Shown here piece after piece: positions 1 through 7,867 of a stretch of DNA of 20,677 bases (position 1 is the stretch's first letter; each line of letters begins with the position of its first letter). The stretch lies in contig JAOTYN010000013.1 in assembly GCA_029861825.1 (NCBI GenBank), positions 1 to 20,677 on the forward strand, given 5' to 3'. A model generated the notes under the pieces. The model was not told where the DNA came from. It ran no database searches and was given only the letters and a program-made list of their open reading frames with translations. The DNA comes from Cyclobacteriaceae bacterium. GTDB lineage: Bacteria; Bacteroidota; Bacteroidia; Cytophagales; Cyclobacteriaceae. The translations under genes and the position numbers were made by a program.

Positions 1-693
1 GATAATATTCCCGTGATTCAAGGATCCGCTTTGGGTGGACTTAATGGCGAGCCCGAGTGGGTTGAAAAGATTGTGGAATTAATGGATGCTGTTGACAATC
101 ACATTCCTATTCCCGAGCGTCTGATCGACAAAGACTTCTTGATGCCTGTAGAGGATGTATTCTCTATTACAGGGAGAGGTACCGTAGCTACCGGTAGGAT
201 CGAAAGAGGAGTTATCAACTCAGGTGACGCCGTAGACATCCTGGGAATGGGAGCAGAAAATTTGAAGTCGACCGTAACCGGTGTTGAAATGTTCCGTAAG
301 ATCTTGGATCGCGGAGAAGCCGGTGACAACGTAGGATTGTTGTTGAGAGGTATTGAGAAAACCGATATCCGCAGAGGTATGGTGATCTGTAAGCCTGGCT
401 CAGTTACTCCTCACGTGCATTTCAAAGCCGAGGTATATGTACTTTCAAAAGAGGAAGGTGGACGACATACTCCATTCTTTAACAAGTACCGTCCTCAGTT
501 CTACCTGAGAACCACTGACGTTACTGGTGAAATTCAATTGCCCGATGGTGTTGAAATGGTCATGCCTGGCGATAATGTTACCATCGATGTTCAGTTGATC
601 AATAAGGTAGCCATGGAGAAAGGTCTGCGGTTTGCTATCCGTGAAGGAGGGAGGACTGTAGGTGCCGGTCAGGTAACAGAGATCCTGGACTAA
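1..693 (+). CDS. tuf: Elongation factor Tu (EF-Tu), 3' part; 5' end outside the window
   Basis: EF-Tu is the GTPase that carries aminoacyl-tRNA to the ribosomal A site in the cytoplasm. The reading frame is open from base 1 and gives 230 C-terminal residues of a protein usually about 395 long. The visible part holds the end of the G domain (QGSALGGL, related to the G5 SAL motif), domain 2 (FSITGRGTVATGRIERG) and domain 3 (GGRHTPFFNKYRPQFYLRTT, then the terminal GRTVGAGQVTEILD). The GTP-binding motifs G1 to G4 lie upstream of the window. A strong intrinsic terminator begins about 20 bases after the stop codon, so tuf ends its own transcript. It lies directly before tRNA-Trp and secE, and no tuf copy follows fusA further along. 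Identity is certain; only the 5' end is missing. Confidence 0.98.
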   Translation, partial: DNIPVIQGSALGGLNGEPEWVEKIVELMDAVDNHIPIPERLIDKDFLMPVEDVFSITGRGTVATGRIERGVINSGDAVDILGMGAENLKSTVTGVEMFRKILDRGEAGDNVGLLLRGIEKTDIRRGMVICKPGSVTPHVHFKAEVYVLSKEEGGRHTPFFNKYRPQFYLRTTDVTGEIQLPDGVEMVMPGDNVTIDVQLINKVAMEKGLRFAIREGGRTVGAGQVTEILD

Positions 694-714
694 AAGCAAC
701 TTAATAAAATGGAC

Positions 715-750
715 AACGCGTTTCTGATTTTTACAGAAACGCGTTTGTTT
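715..750 (+). terminator. Rho-independent terminator of tuf
   Basis: A perfect 12-bp stem (AACGCGTTTCTG at 715-726 with CAGAAACGCGTT at 734-745) encloses a 7-base A/T loop and is followed by a T-rich tract (TGTTT). It starts 21 bases after the tuf stop codon. The stem is strong, but the T tract is interrupted by a G at 747. That G also ends the TTG of the next promoter, so the two signals overlap. Confidence 0.85.
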
Positions 751-774
751 ACTTCTGTAATATTCGTAACTTTG
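745..774 (+). promoter_or_regulatory. Bacteroidota sigma-A-type promoter for tRNA-Trp-secE-nusG
   Basis: A TTG (745-747, within TTTG) and a TAACTTTG box (767-774) are separated by 19 bases. This matches the known Bacteroidota housekeeping pattern of TTG/TTTG near -33 and TAnnTTTG near -7. Transcription would start near 780-785, leaving roughly 20-25 bases of leader before the mature tRNA. The TTG lies in the 3' tail of the tuf terminator. The assignment rests on motif and position; no start site has been mapped. Confidence 0.8.
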
Positions 775-804
775 CACACCCTTTTTTTGGGGTTGTATAA
801 ATTT

Positions 805-877
805 ACGGGTGTAGCTCAATTGGTAGAGTAGTGGTCTCCAAAACCATTGGCTGGGAGTTCGAGTCTCTCCACCCGTG
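805..877 (+). tRNA. tRNA-Trp (anticodon CCA)
   Basis: The 73-base cloverleaf folds cleanly. The acceptor is ACGGGTG (805-811) with CACCCGT (870-876). The D stem is GCTC/GAGT and the D loop contains TTGGTA. The anticodon stem GTGGT/ACCAT carries the loop CTCCAAA with anticodon CCA at 838-840. The T stem GGGAG/CTCTC has one G-U pair and the loop TTCGAGT. The discriminator base is G877. The next bases are CTA, so the CCA end is not encoded and must be added by tRNA nucleotidyltransferase. It decodes UGG as tryptophan. It sits 22 bases before secE under the same promoter, so it is probably cut out of the secE-nusG transcript. Confidence 0.97.
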
Positions 878-899
878 CTACATAACAGTCGCCAAACCT

Positions 900-1091
900 A
901 TGCAAAAGCTGAGATTATATGTCAAGGAATCCATCGATGAGATGAAGAACAAGGTTACTTGGCCCAATTACAAATCCTTGCAGAGCAGTTCCATTTTAGT
1001 GCTGGTGGCTTCATTGATCTTTGCACTTCTGATTGGAGTGATCGACATGGCCTTCAAGAATAGTCTTGAATGGTTCTATCAGCAATTATAA
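900..1091 (+). CDS. secE: Preprotein translocase subunit SecE
   Basis: SecE is the small essential subunit that clamps SecY in the SecYEG protein-conducting channel of the inner membrane. The 63-residue product has the family layout: an amphipathic N-terminal helix with the conserved motif KVTWPNYKSL (about residues 18-27), then one hydrophobic transmembrane segment (ILVLVASLIFALLIGVI, about 31-47) and a short tail. The length fits the short single-span form found in most bacteria. I chose the ATG at 900 because the same frame extends further upstream only from a GTG inside the tRNA-Trp anticodon stem, which cannot be translated from a processed tRNA. There is no Shine-Dalgarno sequence. nusG follows after 17 bases, the usual secE-nusG pairing. 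Confidence 0.95.
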   Translation: MQKLRLYVKESIDEMKNKVTWPNYKSLQSSSILVLVASLIFALLIGVIDMAFKNSLEWFYQQL

Positions 1092-1108
1092 TAAGCGGGT
1101 GTACTCAG

Positions 1109-1678
1109 ATGAATAAAGAAATGAGCGAGCTTAATTGGTATGTGGTGCGAGTGGTAAGCGGGCAGGAGAAGAAAGTGAAAACTTACCTTGAAACGGAAAT
1201 TTCCCGTCAAAAATTGGAGGAGTTCATTCCTCAGGTTCTGATACCCTCTGAAAAAGTGTATGAAATGCGCAACGGCAAAAAGCGTATGCGCGAAAGAAAC
1301 TTTTTCCCGGGGTATGTTTTAGTATCAGCTGACCTCAGCCATGGGGAAGCGCATCATTTGGTAAAAAGTATACCCGGGGTGATCGGGTTTCTGGGATCCA
1401 ACGACGGCGGTGCATCTAAAACTCCGGTGCCTTTGAGACAAACGGAGATCAACCGGATCCTGGGCAAAGTAGATGAAATGGACGAGTTCGAAGAAACTTT
1501 GGATACTCCTTTTATAGTGGGGGAGTCCGTAAAGGTGATGGATGGTCCCTTTAGCGGTTTTACAGGAAATGTTGAGGAGGTATTTGAGGAGCGTAAGAAA
1601 TTGAACGTGATGGTAAAGATTTTCGGCCGTAATACTCCTGTAGAACTCAATTATATGCAAGTTGAAAAATTAGATTAA
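1109..1678 (+). CDS. nusG: Transcription termination/antitermination factor NusG
   Basis: NusG binds RNA polymerase across its clamp, suppresses or shapes pausing, and links polymerase to Rho or to ribosomal protein S10. From the ATG at 1109 it has 189 residues. The N-terminal NGN domain shows WYVVRVVSGQEKKVK near the start and FFPGYVLV and PGVIGFLG further on. The C-terminal KOW domain shows VKVMDGPFSGFTGNVEEV and ends with ELNYMQVEKLD. The frame is open back to 1070, but that would overlap the end of secE and add a lipoprotein-like leader unknown in NusG, so I reject it. An ATG at 1121 (MSELNWYVV, preceded by an A-rich stretch) is an equally plausible start. rplK begins three bases after the stop codon. 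Confidence 0.96.
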   Translation: MNKEMSELNWYVVRVVSGQEKKVKTYLETEISRQKLEEFIPQVLIPSEKVYEMRNGKKRMRERNFFPGYVLVSADLSHGEAHHLVKSIPGVIGFLGSNDGGASKTPVPLRQTEINRILGKVDEMDEFEETLDTPFIVGESVKVMDGPFSGFTGNVEEVFEERKKLNVMVKIFGRNTPVELNYMQVEKLD

Positions 1679-1681
1679 GCA

Positions 1682-2125
1682 ATGGCTAAACAAGTTAGTG
1701 GATTTCTGAAACTACAAATAAGAGGGGGAGCTGCAAATCCTTCACCTCCGGTGGGACCTGCGTTGGGTAGTAAGGGATTGAACATTATGGAGTTTTGCAA
1801 GCAGTTTAATGCTCGTACTCAGGAGAAGGCGGGAACATTGCTTCCGGTACTGATTACAATTTACGCAGACAAGTCGTTCGATTTTGTGGTTAAAACCCCT
1901 CCGGCCCCGGTGTTGCTCTTGAATGCGGCGAAGCTTAAAAAAGCATCCGCCGAGCCTAACCGGGATAAAGTAGGCACGGTGTCCTGGGATCAGGTAAGAG
2001 AAATCGCCGAAACCAAAATGCCAGACCTTAACGCTTTTACGGTGGAGTCAGCCATGAAGATGGTGGCCGGAACCGCTAGAAGCATGGGTATCCGGGTTAA
2101 GGGAAGAGCACCTTGGGATAATTAA
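1682..2125 (+). CDS. rplK: 50S ribosomal protein L11 (uL11)
   Basis: L11 binds the GTPase-associated centre of 23S rRNA at the base of the L7/L12 stalk and helps regulate factor GTPases and the stringent response. The 147-residue protein has normal length. The N-terminal domain has the proline-rich switch region NPSPPVGPALGSKGLNIMEFCKQFN (first part shown at about residues 20-44), and the C-terminal rRNA-binding domain includes VESAMKMVAGTARSMGI. It starts three bases after nusG and is followed by rplA after 14 bases. The L11-L1 pair is commonly autoregulated by L1 in bacteria. I could not identify an L1-binding mimic here. Confidence 0.98.
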   Translation: MAKQVSGFLKLQIRGGAANPSPPVGPALGSKGLNIMEFCKQFNARTQEKAGTLLPVLITIYADKSFDFVVKTPPAPVLLLNAAKLKKASAEPNRDKVGTVSWDQVREIAETKMPDLNAFTVESAMKMVAGTARSMGIRVKGRAPWDN

Positions 2126-2139
2126 AATATTGGATCGCC

Positions 2140-2838
2140 ATGGCGAAGTTGACAAAAAATCAAAAAGCGGCATTCGAAATAATCGAAGCCAACAAAGAAT
2201 ACAACATGGAAGAAGCCAGTTCTTTGGTTAAGGAGGTTTCCTTTACCAAGTTCGACGCTTCGGTAGACTTGAACATTCGACTGGGTGTTGATCCCCGTAA
2301 GGCCGATCAAATGGTGAGAGGGGTAGTTACCCTGCCCCATGGTAGTGGTAAAGAAGTGACGGTTCTGGTGCTTTGCACTCCCGATAAAGAGGAAGAAGCT
2401 AAGGCGGCAGGAGCCGATCACGTAGGTCTTGATGAATACATTACTAAGATCGAAGGAGGATGGACCGATGTAGATGTTATTATCACCATGCCCGCGGTAA
2501 TGGCTAAAGTAGGTAAATTGGGTAGGGTGCTAGGCCCCCGGGGTTTGATGCCAAATCCGAAATCCGGAACTGTTACCGCTGATGTGGCCAAAGCAGTAAC
2601 CGAAGTTAAGGGTGGTAAGATCGATTTTAAAGTAGATAAGGAGGGAATAATCAGTACCAGTATCGGTAAGGTGTCCTTCGAGGCCAATAAGATCATGGAA
2701 AACGCGATGGAAGTTGTAAACACCATCTCCCGCTTAAAGCCGGCCTCAGCAAAAGGAACATACTTCAAGTCAATTAGCCTTTCCAGTACTATGAGCCCTG
2801 GAATTACCATCGACAAAAACTCTATTGAAGGTATATAA
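2140..2838 (+). CDS. rplA: 50S ribosomal protein L1 (uL1)
   Basis: L1 forms the mobile L1 stalk on 23S rRNA and guides deacylated tRNA out of the E site. In many bacteria it also represses its own operon. The 232-residue product has the usual length. The two-domain fold is recognisable from FDASVDLNIRLGVDPRKADQ near residues 38-57, the second-domain segment with MPAVMAKVGKLGRVLGPRGL and MPNPKSGTV, and the closing SISLSSTMSPGI motif. It starts at an ATG with no Shine-Dalgarno sequence and ends two bases before rplJ, which suggests translational coupling. Confidence 0.98.
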   Translation: MAKLTKNQKAAFEIIEANKEYNMEEASSLVKEVSFTKFDASVDLNIRLGVDPRKADQMVRGVVTLPHGSGKEVTVLVLCTPDKEEEAKAAGADHVGLDEYITKIEGGWTDVDVIITMPAVMAKVGKLGRVLGPRGLMPNPKSGTVTADVAKAVTEVKGGKIDFKVDKEGIISTSIGKVSFEANKIMENAMEVVNTISRLKPASAKGTYFKSISLSSTMSPGITIDKNSIEGI

Positions 2839-2840
2839 TC

Positions 2841-3380
2841 ATGACTAGAGCAGAAAAAGAATCAATTGTTGAGGAGCTACTGCAGAAGTTTTCCGAAAAC
2901 AATCATTTCTATTTTACCGACCCTCAAGGCCTGAACGTGGAACGCATCAACAATTTTCGTCGATTGTGTTTCAAGAAGGGGGTGGAATACAAGGTGTACA
3001 AGAACACCTTGATAAAAAAGGCCTTGGAAAAACTGGATGCCGACTACACATCGTTTGATGACACCGTACTAAAAGGCTTTTCCGGTATTTTGTTTTCAAA
3101 TGACAGCAGCAACGCGCCTGCGAGAATTATAAAAGAATTTAGAAAGTCAGAGAAATCTGAAGATCTCTTGCCGCTATTAAAGGGTGCTTCCATCGAAACC
3201 GATCTCTTTATTGGCGAAGAAAATCTGGATATGCTCAGCAAATTAAAGTCCAAAGTGGAATTAATTGGTGAGGTGATCAGTATTCTTCAGTCTCCTGCTA
3301 AGAATGTGGTGTCTGCCCTGCAAAGCAGTACCCATACCTTGGCTGGCTTAGTTAAAACGCTCTCAGAAAGAGAGGGATAA
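2841..3380 (+). CDS. rplJ: 50S ribosomal protein L10 (uL10)
   Basis: L10 anchors the L7/L12 dimers to the ribosome and forms the base of the factor-recruiting stalk. The 179-residue product is slightly longer than the common length of about 165-175. The N-terminal rRNA-binding domain is visible as FYFTDPQGLNVERINNFRR and VEYKVYKNTLIKKAL. The C-terminal helix that binds L7/L12 includes SALQSSTHTLAGLVKTLSE. The start is only two bases after rplA, so there is no room for the separate L10 leader seen in some other phyla. rplL follows after 39 bases, in the usual L10-L7/L12 order. Confidence 0.97.
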   Translation: MTRAEKESIVEELLQKFSENNHFYFTDPQGLNVERINNFRRLCFKKGVEYKVYKNTLIKKALEKLDADYTSFDDTVLKGFSGILFSNDSSNAPARIIKEFRKSEKSEDLLPLLKGASIETDLFIGEENLDMLSKLKSKVELIGEVISILQSPAKNVVSALQSSTHTLAGLVKTLSEREG

Positions 3381-3419
3381 TATTTGGTTTAGTAATAGTA
3401 TTTTAAAACGTTATACAAA

Positions 3420-3800
3420 ATGGCAGATATCAAAGCTTTAGGGGACCAACTGGTTGAATTGAGCGTTAAAGAAGTTCAAGAGTTGGCAGATTACCTAAAA
3501 GAGACCCATGGGATTGAGCCCGCAGCAGCAGCAGCACCAGTAATGGTTGCCGGCGCCGGTGGCGGTGAAGGTGGAGAGGCTGAAGAAAAGTCTTCATTCG
3601 ACGTCGTCTTAACAGCTCCCGGAGGATCTAAACTTGCGGTTGTGAAATTGGTTAAGGAATTGACCGGTCTTGGTCTTAAGGAGGCTAAAGAACTAGTGGA
3701 TAGCGCTCCTAAAGAAGTTAAAGAAGGCGTAGCTAAAGACGAAGCAGAAGCACTCAAGAAGCAGTTGGAAGAAGCAGGTGCTGAAGTAGAATTAAAATAA
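3420..3800 (+). CDS. rplL: 50S ribosomal protein L7/L12 (bL12)
   Basis: L7/L12 is the multi-copy acidic stalk protein that recruits EF-Tu, EF-G and other GTPases to the ribosome. The 126-residue protein shows its three parts: an N-terminal dimerisation helix (LVELSVKEVQELADYLKE), a flexible Ala/Gly/Glu hinge (about residues 37-58) and the conserved C-terminal domain (FDVVLTAPGGSKLAVVKLVK, then GLGLKEAKELVDSAP). The hinge is glycine- and alanine-rich, as usual for the family. A 157-base gap with several hairpins separates it from rpoB, which could let the cell make more L7/L12 than polymerase. Confidence 0.98.
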   Translation: MADIKALGDQLVELSVKEVQELADYLKETHGIEPAAAAAPVMVAGAGGGEGGEAEEKSSFDVVLTAPGGSKLAVVKLVKELTGLGLKEAKELVDSAPKEVKEGVAKDEAEALKKQLEEAGAEVELK

Positions 3801-3838
3801 CCTTGTTATTTACACTGCTTACCGCAGCATGAACTGTT

Positions 3839-3865
3839 AGGCCTGGCATTGCCGTCAGGTCTTTT
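3839..3865 (+). terminator. Putative attenuator between rplL and rpoB
   Basis: AGGCCT (3839-3844) can pair with AGGTCT (3857-3862, one G-U pair), and an inner GGC/GCC pair gives a longer, slightly bulged hairpin. It is followed directly by TTTT and a pyrimidine-rich stretch. Smaller hairpins lie on either side: CTGC/GCAG at 3815-3827 and GGCTT/AAGCC at 3905-3917. In Escherichia coli a partial terminator in this same gap lowers rpoBC expression relative to rplJL. A similar role here is inferred from position and structure. I see no TAnnTTTG promoter in the gap. Confidence 0.45.
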
Positions 3866-3957
3866 CCTGTTTCTACATACCTGATTTATCGGGTCTGGAC
3901 GTACGGCTTAATAAGCCCTTAAAAAGACAGTCAGTAGTAATATAAATTAATAATACC

Positions 3958-6900
3958 TTGGCTAAACAAAATCAAGCAGATAGGTTGAATTTTTCATCTA
4001 TCAAATCCGTAATTGATTACCCCGATTTTCTCGATGTTCAGTTACAGTCTTTTAAAGACTTTTTCCAATTAGAGACCCCTGCTGAAAAGCGCATGCAGGA
4101 AGGCCTCTACAAGGTTTTTGCGGAAAACTTTCCTATATCGGATAGCCGGGAAAACTTTGTGTTGGAGTTTATCGATTATATGATCGATCCGCCGAAATAT
4201 TCGGTGGACGAGTGTATCGACAGGGGCCTTACTTATTCCGTACCTCTGAAGGCCAAATTAAGGCTTTCCTGCAACGATGAGGACAACGAAGATTTCGAAA
4301 CCATCGAGCAGGAGGTTTTCCTGGGCAATATTCCCTACATGGCGGAGAAAGGTTCCTTTGTTATCAATGGGGCGGAACGGGTGATCGTCTCTCAGTTGCA
4401 CAGGTCTCCTGGAGTATTCTTTGCACAGAGTAAGCATACTAATGGCACCAAGCTCTATTCCGCCAGGATCATTCCCTTTAAGGGTTCCTGGATTGAGTTT
4501 GCTACTGACGTAAACAACGTCATGTATGCCTATATCGATCGTAAAAAGAAATTCCCGGTTACTACCTTGTTGCGTGCTATTGGATATGGTACAGATAAGA
4601 ATATCCTGGATCTTTTCGGCTTGTCCGAGGAGGTAGATGCCAATAAGAAAGCCCTGAAGAAGATTGTGGGACGAAAGCTAGCGGCTCGGGTGCTGCGTAC
4701 CTGGACGGAAGATTTCGTGGATGAAGATACCGGGGAAGTGGTTTCTATCGATCGTAACGAAGTGGTTCTGGAAAGAGATTCGGTAATTCAGGATGAGGAT
4801 ATCGAGACCATTTTAGAGTCCGGCTCTAAATCGGTTATTCTGCACCGGGAAGACGTCAACGTGACGGATTACACCATTATTTACAATACCCTGCAGAAGG
4901 ACAACTCCAACTCGGAAAAGGAAGCGGTTGAGCAAATCTACCGACAACTCCGAAATACCGAGGCTCCGGACGAACAAACCGCTAGGGATATCATCCAAAG
5001 CTTGTTCTTTAGCGACAAACGATATGACTTGGGTGAAGTAGGCCGCTATCGAATCAATAAAAAATTAGGTCTGGAAATAGCCTCCGATGTGAGGGTACTT
5101 ACTACCGAAGATATAATCAACATCGTAAAATATCTGATCGGACTCATAAACGCCAAGGCGCTGGTCGATGATATCGACCACTTGAGTAATAGAAGGGTAA
5201 GGACGGTAGGTGAGCAGCTTTACACCCAGTTTGGGGTAGGTCTGGCACGAATGGCACGTACCATTAAAGAACGTATGAACGTACGGGACAATGAGGACTT
5301 CAAGCCGGTCGATCTTATTAATGCCCGTACTTTATCTTCAGTGATCAACTCCTTTTTCGGGACTAATCAGCTGTCTCAATTTATGGATCAAACCAATCCA
5401 TTGGCTGAGATCACTCATAAACGACGTATGTCGGCCTTGGGCCCCGGTGGACTTTCCCGTGAAAGAGCAGGCTTTGAGGTGCGTGACGTTCATTACACAC
5501 ACTATGGCCGCCTTTGTACTATTGAGACTCCGGAAGGTCCCAATATTGGACTGATCTCATCACTATGTGTTCATGCTAAGGTGAACAACATGGGCTTTAT
5601 AGAAACTCCCTACCGCAAGGTGGAAAGCGGTAAGGTGAACATGAAAAGTGATGTGGTCTACCTGACGGCAGAAGAAGAGGATTCCCACAACATTGCTCAG
5701 GCCAATGCTCCTATTTCTGACAGTGGCAAGTACTTGAATGATCGGGTAAAAGCTCGATTTGAAGGGGATTTCCCGGTAGTAGAGCCAGGCCAGGTAAGCT
5801 ATATGGATATAGCACCTAATCAAATTGTATCTGTAGCCGCTTCCTTGATCCCTTTTCTGGAGCATGATGATGCCAACCGTGCTTTGATGGGATCCAACAT
5901 GCAGCGCCAGGCAGTTCCTCTGATGCGGCCGGAGGCGCCCATTGTAGGTACCGGCCTGGAAGGTCGAGTAGCTCTGGATTCCAGGGCATTGATACGGGCG
6001 GAAGGAGATGGAGTGGTGCACTACGTGGATGCTACTAAAATCGTTGTGAAATACGATCTCAATAAGGATCAACAATTGGTGAACTTCGATGATGAACTGG
6101 TCACCTATGACCTGGTCAAGTTCCGAAGGACCAATCAGGATACTTGCATTAACCTTAAGCCCATCGTAGATCAGGGTGTTAAGATTAAGAATGGACAACC
6201 ACTATGTGATGGTTACGCTACCAATCAAGGCGAATTGGCCCTGGGAAGGAATTTGAAAGTAGCCTTCATGCCCTGGCAAGGGTATAACTTCGAGGATGCT
6301 ATTGTGATATCCGAGAAAGTGGTTAGAGATGATATATTCACCTCAATTCACATTGAGGAATTTGAACTGGAGGTGCGGGATACCAAGCGCGGAGAAGAAG
6401 AGCTTACTTCGGAAATTCCCAACGTAAGCGAGGAAGCGGTAAAGAACCTGGACGAATATGGTATCATTCGTACCGGAGCCGATGTTAAAGAAGGGGATAT
6501 CCTTATCGGTAAGATCACCCCTAAAGGCGAAACCGATCCTACTCCCGAAGAGAAGCTGCTAAGGGCCATATTTGGTGACAAAGCGGGCGATGTGAAGGAC
6601 GCTAGTTTAAAGGCCTCACCATCCTTAAGAGGAGTGGTGATTGATACCAAACTTTTTGCCAGGCCTAAGAAGGACAAGGATCTTAGAGCTAAATCCAAGA
6701 AGGAAGTAGAGTTGCTCAAGACCAAATACGGTAAGCAACTGCTAGAATTGCGGGGAGAAATGATCGGCAAGATGGTTCTGCTATTGGACGGTAAGACCTC
6801 TCAAGCAGTAAAGCATAAATTCGGCGATGTCATTATCGAAAAAGGCGTCAAGTTCAATGCTAAGAATATTGAAGCCAATATATTCCCAGATAAGAACATC

Positions 6901-7830
6901 TACCGGGATGAAAGCACCTATAATGTGCCTGAAGAGGTTAATCTGATCTCAGACCTTATACTGGATAATTGGGTAACTGATAAAAAAATCTGCGATCTGC
7001 TTTTTGAACTAGTGAAAAACTACAACAAAAAGCGCAATGATATTTCAGGCATATTCAAGAGGGAGCGCTTCACCTTAGAAGTTGGGGACGAGCTGCCTGC
7101 GGGCATTGTGAAGTTAGCGAAAGTATATGTCGCTAAAAAACGCAAATTGAAGGTAGGCGATAAGATGGCTGGCCGCCACGGAAATAAAGGTGTTGTTGCT
7201 AAAATCGTTCGAGAAGAAGATATGCCCTTCCTGGAAGACGGCACTCCGGTTGATATCGTACTGAATCCACTGGGTGTACCCTCCAGAATGAACCTGGGAC
7301 AGATCTATGAGACCGTATTGGGCTGGGCCGGCTTGAAGCTGGATAAGAAATATGCTACTCCTATCTTCGATGGAGCCACTATGCAGCAGGTAGCCGATGA
7401 ATTGGACGACGCAAAGCTTCCTACTTTCGGCCGTACCTTCCTGTACGATGGGTTAACCGGTGCTCAATTTGACCAGCCAGTTACCGTAGGAGTCATCTAC
7501 ATGCTGAAACTCGGCCACTTGGTAGACGACAAGATGCATGCCCGGTCCATCGGTCCTTACTCCTTGATCACGCAGCAACCCCTGGGAGGAAAGGCCCAGT
7601 TCGGTGGACAGCGTTTTGGAGAAATGGAAGTGTGGGCCCTGGAGGCTTTTGGAGCTTCACATATTTTGCAGGAAATCCTCACCATCAAATCCGACGATGT
7701 CATTGGTAGAGCTAAGGCTTATGAGTGTATCGTAAAAGGCGAGAATATGGCAAAACCCAATATTCCCGAATCATTCAATGTATTGATTCATGAATTACGG
7801 GGACTGGCATTGGAAATTACTCTGGATTAA
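3958..7830 (+). CDS. rpoB: DNA-directed RNA polymerase subunit beta
   Basis: The beta subunit forms one half of the RNA polymerase catalytic cleft. The 1290-residue protein is full length for the phylum. The N-terminus matches the family (RLNFSSIK, then YPDFLDVQLQSFKDFF). The rifampicin-binding cluster is at about residues 466-495 (QLSQFMDQTNPLAEITHKRR, then MSALGPGG) and keeps D477, H487 and S492, the residues of rifampicin-sensitive enzymes. The conserved KMAGRHGNKG segment is near 1069-1078, and the C-terminal clamp segment GKAQFGGQRFGEMEVWALEA near 1211-1230. The start is a TTG at 3958. An in-frame stop at 3943-3945 leaves no ATG or GTG upstream, and the next in-frame ATG is about 45 codons in, past conserved sequence. 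rpoC follows after 37 bases. Confidence 0.98.
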   Translation: MAKQNQADRLNFSSIKSVIDYPDFLDVQLQSFKDFFQLETPAEKRMQEGLYKVFAENFPISDSRENFVLEFIDYMIDPPKYSVDECIDRGLTYSVPLKAKLRLSCNDEDNEDFETIEQEVFLGNIPYMAEKGSFVINGAERVIVSQLHRSPGVFFAQSKHTNGTKLYSARIIPFKGSWIEFATDVNNVMYAYIDRKKKFPVTTLLRAIGYGTDKNILDLFGLSEEVDANKKALKKIVGRKLAARVLRTWTEDFVDEDTGEVVSIDRNEVVLERDSVIQDEDIETILESGSKSVILHREDVNVTDYTIIYNTLQKDNSNSEKEAVEQIYRQLRNTEAPDEQTARDIIQSLFFSDKRYDLGEVGRYRINKKLGLEIASDVRVLTTEDIINIVKYLIGLINAKALVDDIDHLSNRRVRTVGEQLYTQFGVGLARMARTIKERMNVRDNEDFKPVDLINARTLSSVINSFFGTNQLSQFMDQTNPLAEITHKRRMSALGPGGLSRERAGFEVRDVHYTHYGRLCTIETPEGPNIGLISSLCVHAKVNNMGFIETPYRKVESGKVNMKSDVVYLTAEEEDSHNIAQANAPISDSGKYLNDRVKARFEGDFPVVEPGQVSYMDIAPNQIVSVAASLIPFLEHDDANRALMGSNMQRQAVPLMRPEAPIVGTGLEGRVALDSRALIRAEGDGVVHYVDATKIVVKYDLNKDQQLVNFDDELVTYDLVKFRRTNQDTCINLKPIVDQGVKIKNGQPLCDGYATNQGELALGRNLKVAFMPWQGYNFEDAIVISEKVVRDDIFTSIHIEEFELEVRDTKRGEEELTSEIPNVSEEAVKNLDEYGIIRTGADVKEGDILIGKITPKGETDPTPEEKLLRAIFGDKAGDVKDASLKASPSLRGVVIDTKLFARPKKDKDLRAKSKKEVELLKTKYGKQLLELRGEMIGKMVLLLDGKTSQAVKHKFGDVIIEKGVKFNAKNIEANIFPDKNIYRDESTYNVPEEVNLISDLILDNWVTDKKICDLLFELVKNYNKKRNDISGIFKRERFTLEVGDELPAGIVKLAKVYVAKKRKLKVGDKMAGRHGNKGVVAKIVREEDMPFLEDGTPVDIVLNPLGVPSRMNLGQIYETVLGWAGLKLDKKYATPIFDGATMQQVADELDDAKLPTFGRTFLYDGLTGAQFDQPVTVGVIYMLKLGHLVDDKMHARSIGPYSLITQQPLGGKAQFGGQRFGEMEVWALEAFGASHILQEILTIKSDDVIGRAKAYECIVKGENMAKPNIPESFNVLIHELRGLALEITLD

Positions 7831-7867
7831 TAATAACCACCTGATCTTAAAATTTTGATCATTAATT

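Noticed and set aside
831..899. Extension of secE from a GTG at 831
   Set aside because: The GTG lies inside the anticodon stem of tRNA-Trp, and the extra residues do not match SecE.
1070..1108. Upstream extension of nusG giving a lipoprotein-like leader (MVLSAIIISGC)
   Set aside because: It overlaps the end of secE, has no counterpart in NusG, and NusG is cytoplasmic. The resemblance to a lipobox is a frame accident.
7842..7861. TGATC/GATCA inverted repeat in the rpoB-rpoC gap
   Set aside because: The stem is five weak base pairs around a loop that pairs poorly and no T tract follows. It is likely chance in an A/T-rich gap.
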